From Cyanobacteriota bacterium (GTDB taxonomy: Bacteria; Cyanobacteriota; Cyanobacteriia; PCC-6307; Cyanobiaceae), in NCBI GenBank assembly GCA_026389335.1, contig JAPLIB010000012.1, positions 1 to 64,000 of the forward strand: a DNA stretch of 64,000 nucleotides, given 5' to 3'. Below the pieces are notes generated by a model. It was not told the origin of the DNA. It saw nothing but the letters and a program-made list of their open reading frames with translations, and ran no database searches. Made by a program: the position numbers and the translations under genes. Positions 57,309-64,000 of this stretch are shown in pieces (position 1 is the first letter of the stretch; each line of letters opens with the position of its first letter).

Positions 57309-58394
57309 TCATCCTGCCGAGAAGGGGTCCGGCTCCTGGGCTGGACTGGACACCCGACGATGCTGACGCCGATCAGTGCTGCTCACCAGCACCGACAGCG
57401 GCAGCCGCAGTTCCACCGCCAGCCCTCCCAGCGACGACTGCCCCAGATGCAGCACCCCGCCATGGCGCCGGCAGAAGTGCTGGGCGATCGAGAGCCCCAG
57501 GCCCCGATGCTGGCTTTCCTGGCGATCATCCGCCCGCGGCAGATGCACCATCGACAGCAGCTCAGCCGAGCGCATGCCATGGCCGTGGTCCTCCACCAGG
57601 ATCAACAGGCCCTGGCGCTCCAGCTGGGCCGAGATCTGCACCGGCGCCTGGCCGTATTCGAGGGCGTTGTCGATCAGATTATTGAGCGTGCGCTGCAGGG
57701 AGCCCCGATCGAGCCGCACGATCAGCCGGGGGGTTCGCACCTCGACGCGACCATGGCCGTAGGTATCGGCGATGCGATGGCAGAGATCATCAAGCGCCAG
57801 CACCACCGCCCGGTTCTCCAGCGGTTCGTCATCCGACAGGGCAGCCAGCTGATCGCTGAGGTTACGCAGGGCCTCGATGTCACCGTGCAGCCCCTGAATC
57901 AGGCTGGCTTCCACGTCGCTGTCCAGTCGCAGCTGCTCCACCCGCAGGATCAGGCGCGTCAACGGTCCGCGCAGATCATGCACCAGCCCCCGCAGCAGGG
58001 ACTCGCGCGCCACCGCATTGCTGTTGAGTTGCTCCAGCAGGCGGTTGATGCGCAGGCTCAGCAGCCGCAACGGCGCGAACCCCTCCTCAGGCACCAGGTC
58101 AATGCGGGGCGCCGCCTGGTGGGGCAAACCGCGCACCAGGTGGGCCAGGGGCAGTTCCACCCAGCGGCGCAGGTAGGCCAGCAGCCCCAGCAGCAGCCCC
58201 AGCAGCACCACCAGGCCGCCCCACAACATCACCCAGGCCACCCCGGCGACAGGTTGCTCCAACAGCCACCATTCCAGCGGCCACAGCAGCAGGGCACTCA
58301 CCAGCGTGCCCAGCAGGGCGTGCTGCAGCAAGCGCCAGCGATCACCGCTGCTCAAGTGCAGAGGGCGCTCCTGCCGGCGCAGGATCAACGACAA
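57309..58394 (-). CDS. Sensor histidine kinase
   Basis: A 361-residue kinase with two membrane helices (about 24-43 and 53-74), a HAMP-like segment, the H-box with H139 (LVHDLRGPLTRL), an N-box LNNLIDNALEYG, a G1 box EDHGHGM and a G2 box RGLGLSIAQHF. The periplasmic loop between helices is only about 8 residues, so sensing is probably within the membrane or by partners. It overlaps the response-regulator gene by 10 bp, forming a two-component pair. Confidence 0.9.
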   Translation of the reverse strand: MSLILRRQERPLHLSSGDRWRLLQHALLGTLVSALLLWPLEWWLLEQPVAGVAWVMLWGGLVVLLGLLLGLLAYLRRWVELPLAHLVRGLPHQAAPRIDLVPEEGFAPLRLLSLRINRLLEQLNSNAVARESLLRGLVHDLRGPLTRLILRVEQLRLDSDVEASLIQGLHGDIEALRNLSDQLAALSDDEPLENRAVVLALDDLCHRIADTYGHGRVEVRTPRLIVRLDRGSLQRTLNNLIDNALEYGQAPVQISAQLERQGLLILVEDHGHGMRSAELLSMVHLPRADDRQESQHRGLGLSIAQHFCRRHGGVLHLGQSSLGGLAVELRLPLSVLVSSTDRRQHRRVSSPAQEPDPFSAG

Positions 58395-59152
58395 GGGGGG
58401 GTTTCCAGGTGGAGGCGAAAGCCCAGACCACGCACCGTTTCGATCCGCACCGTGCCCTCGGAGATTGACTCCAGCAGGCGCCGCAGCCGCGACAGGCGCA
58501 CATCCAGGCTGCGACTGGTGTTGGCATCCACCAGGCTGCCGCTGGCCAGCAGCAGATGATCCCGGCTGAGCACCTGATCGGGGGCCTGGCAGAAGGCCAG
58601 CAACAGGGCCACGGCACCGCGACTGACCGGATACTGCAAGCCATCAGCGCCGGTGAGCCGACACTGGGCCGGCTCGAACTGCAACCGTCCCATCGCGAAG
58701 GCACCCTCGAGCCGCTGGGCCTGGCGCCGCCTGGGATGTTGCAGCAGCAACTTCTCGATGCGCAGCTGCAGTTCCCTCGGCAGGAAGGGCTTGGCGAGGT
58801 AGTCGTCGGCACCCACCTCGAGGCCGCAGATGCGATCGGCAGGCGCCCCCAGGGCTGAGAGCATCAGCACCGGAAAACGCCAGCCCGCCTGGCGCAGATT
58901 GGCCAGTACATGGGTGCCGGACTTGTCAGGCAGCATCTGATCAAGCACCAGCAGATCGGGGGCGCCGCCATCGAGGGCCCCCAGCAGATCATCGGGACGA
59001 TGAAAGCTGCGGGGCCGCCAGCCCCTGGAGTTCAGGATCGGCTCCAGCAGGCGGCAGAGAGCCTTGTCGTCGTCTAGAAGCCAGATCTGGCAACCCAGCA
59101 GGCCATCGTGGCCCCTGGGCCCGGCAGCAGCAGGTTGATCGGAAGGCGACAT
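58385..59152 (-). CDS. OmpR-family response regulator
   Basis: A 255-residue regulator. Receiver domain: acidic D27-D28-D29, phosphoacceptor D71 in LVLDQMLPDKSG, the conserved S/T at about 99 (MLSALG) and K121 in AKPF. A C-terminal winged-helix DNA-binding domain (SRDHLLLASG, SRSLDVRLSRLRRLL, RTVRGLGFRL-like) follows. It precedes the sensor kinase and is divergent from the short ORF at 59297. Target genes unknown. Confidence 0.9.
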   Translation of the reverse strand: MSPSDQPAAAGPRGHDGLLGCQIWLLDDDKALCRLLEPILNSRGWRPRSFHRPDDLLGALDGGAPDLLVLDQMLPDKSGTHVLANLRQAGWRFPVLMLSALGAPADRICGLEVGADDYLAKPFLPRELQLRIEKLLLQHPRRRQAQRLEGAFAMGRLQFEPAQCRLTGADGLQYPVSRGAVALLLAFCQAPDQVLSRDHLLLASGSLVDANTSRSLDVRLSRLRRLLESISEGTVRIETVRGLGFRLHLETPPCR

Positions 59153-59296
59153 GAGCTGTCGCTCAATAGATCTCGATCTTCGCCCTTGATCTCGACGCCT
59201 GTCCAGTTTTGCCGCCCGCCCGTAACGCCCCGGCCAAACCCTTGGCCTCCCCTAACCTGAATCCAGACCTGCGACCGTCCCGCTGGGCCGGACGGC

Positions 59297-59446
59297 ATGC
59301 CGATGGACCATCTGTGGCAGGCGATCCGTCGCGAAGGCCAATGGGCCGTGTTCGTCAACGAAGGCCGCATCACCGACAGCTTCGGGCCGGGCCGGCACGT
59401 GCTGCTCAGCCGCACCCTGCGCCAGCTGTGGCGAGTCAGGGAGTAG
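59297..59446 (+). CDS. Small protein of 49 residues
   Basis: ATG 59297 to TAG 59446. The sequence is compact and protein-like: MDHLWQAIRREGQWAVFVNE, then GRITDSFGPGRHVLLSRTLR and a charged end. Codon use matches neighbours. The FVNEG...DSFGPGRHVL pattern recalls the start of SPFH-type domains, but the protein ends there, so this is only a resemblance. Its stop lies inside the first 14-bp repeat unit ahead of coaE. Confidence 0.6.
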   Translation: MPMDHLWQAIRREGQWAVFVNEGRITDSFGPGRHVLLSRTLRQLWRVRE

Positions 59447-59546
59447 CGATGAAACAGTGGCAGACAAACCGTGGCAGACAAGACGTGGCAGACAAGCCGT
59501 GGAAATGAAGACGTGGCAATGAAGACACGGCGATGAGAACGTGGCA

Positions 59547-59554
<8 letters not shown>
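59443..59554. repeat. 14-bp tandem array from the 59297 ORF stop into the coaE start
   Basis: Eight degenerate 14-bp units: 59443 (GTAGCGATGAAACA), 59457, 59471, 59485, 59499, 59513, 59527 and 59541 (GTGGCAATGAAACA). Middle units vary between GTGGCAGACAAACC and GTGGCAATGAAGAC. The first unit contains the TAG of the preceding ORF and the last contains the coaE start codons. Copy-number changes would alter spacing and leader sequence but not the coaE protein. Confidence 0.88.
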
Positions 59555-60341
<787 letters not shown>

Positions 60342-60797
60342 TCCTCCACGGACTCCCTGCCAGCAGGCGCAACGACTGCCAAGCCCCCAGAAGAGAGTGA
60401 CGACAACAGCCGGCAAGCAGCAGGACTGAGCGATTCGCCCGATCGGGTCAGGTCAGGTCAGACGGGCCAGCTGGCGGCGATGGCGAAGCACTCTGCAAGC
60501 CCCAGATCCATCCGGCCCGGGGATCTGGGGCAATCCGGGCCTCTCTGCTGTAACCAGAGGCGATCTTCACCTGTACTCATCAGCGAAGAAGCAACAACAA
60601 CGCCTGGTTCAGCAAGTCGGCCCCAGCGGCTTCAGATTGTGAATCGGATCGTGGAGCTTCAGATCAGAGTTGCCGCCGGCTGCCTGCAGCGGCTGGCCCA
60701 CGACGCAGCCGCGCGGCCAGTTCTGCCTGCCGCGGCGGATGGATTCCAGCTCCTCGACATGGGGCGGACCGCCAACAGTGCTGGCACCCCAGGTAGA
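60342..60797. other. Intergenic stretch downstream of coaE
   Basis: About 455 bp. A GCCCGATCGGGTC palindrome followed by short GGTCA repeats lies at 60437-60465; it may be part of the coaE 3' end. No gene is supported, although a plus-strand frame is open. Confidence 0.45.
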
Positions 60798-61199
60798 TCA
60801 GGCGGCTTTGATCCAATTGATCAGCGCCGGATAGTCGAGGACGAATCGGACTGCCAGCGAGACCAACATGATCGCCAGACTGGCAAACACGAGCCTCAAC
60901 TTTTTACTGGAAAGGTTCAGAAGAGCAAGATCATCGCCTTGGGTGCTGACAATTTTACGGAAGCCCTTGGCGGCCTGGCCAAGCTGATAAGCCGCGAAGA
61001 ATGCAGCCAATGTCACAAACGCATCATCAAGGGTTCGCACCATAAGGGCGACCTTGCCACTCGCGATCACATTGAAAAGGAACGACGCGTTGGCAATCCC
61101 ATAAACAACGAGGGCTAAAGCCGAAACAACACAGTATTTAGCAAGCGAACTGAAATGCTTGTTTTCAGCGCTGCCAAACTCAAATCGGGCCTCAGTCAC
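60798..61199 (-). CDS. Small membrane protein, unknown function
   Basis: About 133 residues with three hydrophobic helices: VVSALALVVYGIANASFLF, FVTLAAFFAAYQLGQ and LVFASLAIMLVSLAVRFVL. A basic loop (KGFRKIVS) sits between the second and third. GC content is lower than neighbouring genes. GTG 61199 is chosen because codons further upstream (to 61343) look non-coding. No family identified. Possibly accessory or acquired. Confidence 0.55.
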   Translation of the reverse strand: MTEARFEFGSAENKHFSSLAKYCVVSALALVVYGIANASFLFNVIASGKVALMVRTLDDAFVTLAAFFAAYQLGQAAKGFRKIVSTQGDDLALLNLSSKKLRLVFASLAIMLVSLAVRFVLDYPALINWIKAA

Positions 61200-61455
61200 C
61201 AGAAATTGCCATTTAGTGCGTTGAAATCTTAGCCCTCCTGCGTCGCTACCTGGAAATAGTAGCTTTATTTCACACTTGAAAATAAGCGCGCACCTGCCCG
61301 CCTCTGATGGCGTCTCTGGCCGGCCTGCACTGCAGCTGTTCACCCACTACGCAGGTCGGCCCTGGTGTTCGAATCGCCGAATCAGACGATGACGGCCTAA
61401 GGCCTTGGAGCGGGTGGAACACCAGGCTCAGTCGTTCCGGAGTGGAGGCAGCACC

Positions 61456-62979
61456 TCAACCGTTGAGCTGCTGAATCAGGATCTGGTTGGCCAGCTTGGG
61501 ATCGGCGCGGCCGCCGGTGCGCTTCATCAGCTGCCCGACAAAGAAGCCCTGCAGTTTCGTCTTGCCGCCACGGAAAGCCGCCACCTCATCGGGATGGGCC
61601 GCCAGCAGCTCTTCAACGATCGCCGTGATCGCCGCCGGATCACTGATCATGCCCAGGCCCTTGGCCGCCACGATCGCCTGGGCCGAGCCGCCCTGCTCCA
61701 GCAGTTCGGGCAGAATCTCCTTGGCGATCTTGCCGCTGATGGTGCCGTTTTCGATCAGGCCCACCAGCTCGGCCAGCTGGGCTGGCCGCAACGGCAGCAC
61801 GCCGTAATCCAGGCGGTTGGCATTCACATAGGCGGCGATATCGCCAGTGATCCAGTTGGCTATCGCCTTGGCGTCACCACCGGCGGCCACGGCCGCCTCG
61901 AAGTACTCCGCCATCGGCCGCTCATCGGTGAGCACGCGGGCGTCGTAGATGGAAAGGCCCAACACCTCCGCATAGCGATGACGCTTGGCGGCTGGCAGCT
62001 CCGGCAATTCCAGCCGCCAGGCTTCCCGCTGTGGAACGCTCACCTCAATTGGCCCGAGATCAGGATCGGGGAAGTAGCGATAGTCGCTGGCGCCCTCCTT
62101 ACTGCGCATGCTCTTGGTGAGCTGCTTGCTCTCATCCCAGAGGCGGGTTTCCTGCACCACCGGCTCACCGGCCTCGTAGGCCTTGATCTGGCGAGCGATT
62201 TCATAGTCGATCGCCTTCTGAATCGCCGAGAAGGAATTCATGTTCTTGATCTCCACCTTGGTGCCAAAGGGAGCGTCGGGCCCACGCCGCACCGAGATGT
62301 TCACATCGCAGCGCAGAGATCCTTCCTGCATGTTGCCATCGCTCACACCCAGATAGCGCATGATCCGGCGAATCTCCGAGGCGTATTCCGCCGCTTCGCG
62401 GCCAGTGCGCAGATCCGGCTTGGAGACAATCTCGGCCAGGGCCACCCCGGCGCGGTTGTAATCCACCAGCGAATGGCTGGAGCCGGCCAGGCGATCGCTG
62501 CCGGCATGCACCAGCTTGCCGGCGTCTTCCTCCATGTGCAGACGCTCGATGCCGATCGTCTTGAGGTAGGTGTCCTTGCCCTTCTCGGCCACCTCCACTT
62601 CGATCCAGCCATTCTCGGCGATCGGTTCGTCGTACTGGGAGATCTGATAGTTCTTGGGCAGATCAGGATAGAAGTACTGTTTGCGATCGAACTTACTGTG
62701 TTCAGCCACCTGCAGGTTCAGCGCCATGGCGGCCTTCACCGCATACTCGAGCACCTTCTGATTGAGCACCGGCAGGGTGCCCGGTAACCCGCAGACCACC
62801 GGATCAATGTGGGAGTTGGGATCGTCGCCGAAAGCCGTGGAGGCGCAGCTGAAGATTTTGCTGTCGGTGCCCAGCTGCACATGGGTTTCCAGGCCGATCA
62901 CCGGCTCCCAGGCGGCTTCACCGCTGGTGCTGGCTGGAGATGCGACTGCTGCTGTGACTGCTGCTGGAGCGCTGGCCAT
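61456..62979 (-). CDS. gatB: Aspartyl/glutamyl-tRNA amidotransferase subunit B
   Basis: A 507-residue protein that, with GatA and GatC, converts Glu-tRNA(Gln) to Gln-tRNA(Gln). EPVIGLETHVQLGT, FSCASTAFG, PGTLPVLN, RKQYFYPDLPKNYQISQYD, the HMEEDAGKL and DYNRAGVALAEIVSKPD signatures and a C-terminal YqeY-like helical tail (KLANQILIQQLNG) are present. ATG 62979 precedes an Ala-rich leader; the TTG four codons upstream is less likely. Confidence 0.96.
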   Translation of the reverse strand: MASAPAAVTAAVASPASTSGEAAWEPVIGLETHVQLGTDSKIFSCASTAFGDDPNSHIDPVVCGLPGTLPVLNQKVLEYAVKAAMALNLQVAEHSKFDRKQYFYPDLPKNYQISQYDEPIAENGWIEVEVAEKGKDTYLKTIGIERLHMEEDAGKLVHAGSDRLAGSSHSLVDYNRAGVALAEIVSKPDLRTGREAAEYASEIRRIMRYLGVSDGNMQEGSLRCDVNISVRRGPDAPFGTKVEIKNMNSFSAIQKAIDYEIARQIKAYEAGEPVVQETRLWDESKQLTKSMRSKEGASDYRYFPDPDLGPIEVSVPQREAWRLELPELPAAKRHRYAEVLGLSIYDARVLTDERPMAEYFEAAVAAGGDAKAIANWITGDIAAYVNANRLDYGVLPLRPAQLAELVGLIENGTISGKIAKEILPELLEQGGSAQAIVAAKGLGMISDPAAITAIVEELLAAHPDEVAAFRGGKTKLQGFFVGQLMKRTGGRADPKLANQILIQQLNG

Positions 62980-63178
62980 GGGGCGATTCAACGGCGAAGG
63001 GGATAGGGAGGGCGTTGGCGCGGTCGCGACGACGCTGGCACGACGAAGCCAACGGGCTGGGGCTGGATCCTAGGCAGGAGACTTACGGGCAAGGTCTGGA
63101 GCCACCAGCCCATCCCAGCGCAAGCGGCGGGCCGTTGGGCTGAAACACTGAAGGGGAACTTCCGTCCCCAATGCGGCC

Positions 63179-64000
63179 ATGACGGCTGCCGCCCCCCCGC
63201 TATCGGAACCCGTCCTGATCCTGGGCGGCGGCCTGATGGGCCTGGCCGTGGCCCACCAGCTGGCCCGCCGCGGTGTGGCGGTGTTGGTGCTGAGCCGCCG
63301 CCGCAGCGAGGCCGCCGGCTTCGTGGCCGCCGGCATGCTCGCCCCCCACGCCGAGGGCATCGGGGGTGCCCTGCTCGCTCTGGGGCAGGCCTCCCTGGAG
63401 CGCATCCCAGCCTGGGTGGCCGAGATCGAAGCCGACAGTGACCTGAGCTGCGGCTTGCGGCCCTGCGGCATCGTCGTGCCCTTCAGCACGGCCACCGAGC
63501 GAGACGCCTACCCCACAGCAGCCTGGGGCATGGCCCTGGAGCGGACCGCCCTGGAACGGGAGATTCCGGGCATCGGGCCGCGGTGGCGGGCGGGCCTGCT
63601 GTTCAAACAGGACGGCCAGATCGACAATCGCCGCCGGCTGATGCGGGCCCTGGAGCGGGCCTGTGTGCAGCGAGGTGTGCGCTTCGAGGAGGGCAGCGAG
63701 GTGCTGGAGCTGATCACGGCCTCGGGGGGAACCGCCGCGGCGGCAGCCGCCACCGCGGCGGCGGAACCAGAACCAACCTCTCCCGCTGGCGCCACTGCAG
63801 CAGCACCCGGGGCCAGCGTGGCTAAGCCGGCGACGGCCCCCGCGCCCAGGGCAGCGGCGCCTGGGGCTGCACTGGCACGGCCCGCACCCACTCCAGCCCC
63901 TGATCGGGACCGGCTCCACCAGCCGTTCGCGGGCAGCGCCTGCGCCCAGGGCAAAGACAGCCCAACCGGGCTTGCGCCAGAGTCCCCTGGCGCAGCGGGC
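63179..64000 (+). CDS. thiO: Glycine oxidase ThiO-like FAD protein (3' end outside the window)
   Basis: 274 residues present. The FAD loop is ILGGGLMGLAVAHQLARRG (from about residue 14), followed by AAGMLAPHAEG, a DAO-family hallmark, and LERACVQRGVRFEEGSEV. ThiO oxidises glycine to the imine used for the thiamine thiazole. From about residue 184 on an Ala/Pro/Glu-rich low-complexity stretch of at least 85 residues interrupts the domain; normal ThiO has no such segment. Divergent from gatB with 199 bp between. Confidence 0.88.
   Translation, partial: MTAAAPPLSEPVLILGGGLMGLAVAHQLARRGVAVLVLSRRRSEAAGFVAAGMLAPHAEGIGGALLALGQASLERIPAWVAEIEADSDLSCGLRPCGIVVPFSTATERDAYPTAAWGMALERTALEREIPGIGPRWRAGLLFKQDGQIDNRRRLMRALERACVQRGVRFEEGSEVLELITASGGTAAAAAATAAAEPEPTSPAGATAAAPGASVAKPATAPAPRAAAPGAALARPAPTPAPDRDRLHQPFAGSACAQGKDSPTGLAPESPGAAG

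Overview
The window comes from a high-GC picocyanobacterium of the Synechococcus/Cyanobium group. The support is the chromosomal block rplL-rplJ-rplA-rplK-nusG-secE-clpB-gloA-eno, followed by an ABC1 kinase, argJ, coaE, gatB and thiO, together with cyanobacterial families such as a DUF3747 protein and a divergent pilMNOQ operon. The assignment rests on gene order and protein families, not on a database search.

Layout. (1) 1-20.7 kb is a glycan island: about ten glycosyltransferases (GT2, GT4, GT32), four intact sulfotransferases and one broken one, a SAM methyltransferase and an SGNH-type O-acyltransferase. Genes left of about 6.3 kb run leftward and most genes right of it run rightward, many with 1-4 bp overlaps. 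Three genes carry single-base frame breaks and one acyltransferase is a remnant. (2) 21.0-24.4 kb: a UDP-galactopyranose-mutase-like flavoenzyme and an MsbA/PglK-type ABC exporter, plausible partners of the island. (3) 25.2-30.1 kb: MoxR ATPase, DUF58 and a TgpA-like transglutaminase, then a secreted pentapeptide-repeat protein. (4) 30.2-37.1 kb: leftward rnhA-pyrD-pilM-pilN-pilO-pilQ. (5) 37.2-48.0 kb: a DUF3747 protein, a candidate Yfr2-like sRNA, the ribosomal/transcription block with an L10 leader, a ClpB-type disaggregase, glyoxalase I and enolase. (6) 48.1-56.0 kb: an accessory stretch with a cyanophycin-synthetase-like ATP-grasp protein lacking the Mur-ligase half, a 66-residue orphan ORF, a multiply frameshifted GT1 pseudogene, an ABC1 kinase operon and an AT-richer gene-poor region. 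(7) 56.0-64.0 kb: argJ, a two-component pair, a 49-residue ORF, a 14-bp tandem array running into coaE, a small membrane protein, gatB and the start of thiO.

How it fits together. The island is best read as machinery for a sulfated, methylated and acylated surface or extracellular glycan, with the nearby flavoenzyme and ABC flippase as candidate partners. No Wzx, Wzy, Wza or Wzc is visible in the window. The other gene sets are housekeeping (translation, pyrimidine and arginine synthesis, CoA, thiamine) or envelope related (type IV pilus). Several housekeeping proteins (RnhA, ClpB, CoaE, ThiO, NusG, SecE) carry Ala/Pro-rich low-complexity extensions or insertions, one of them built on a visible 15-bp minisatellite.
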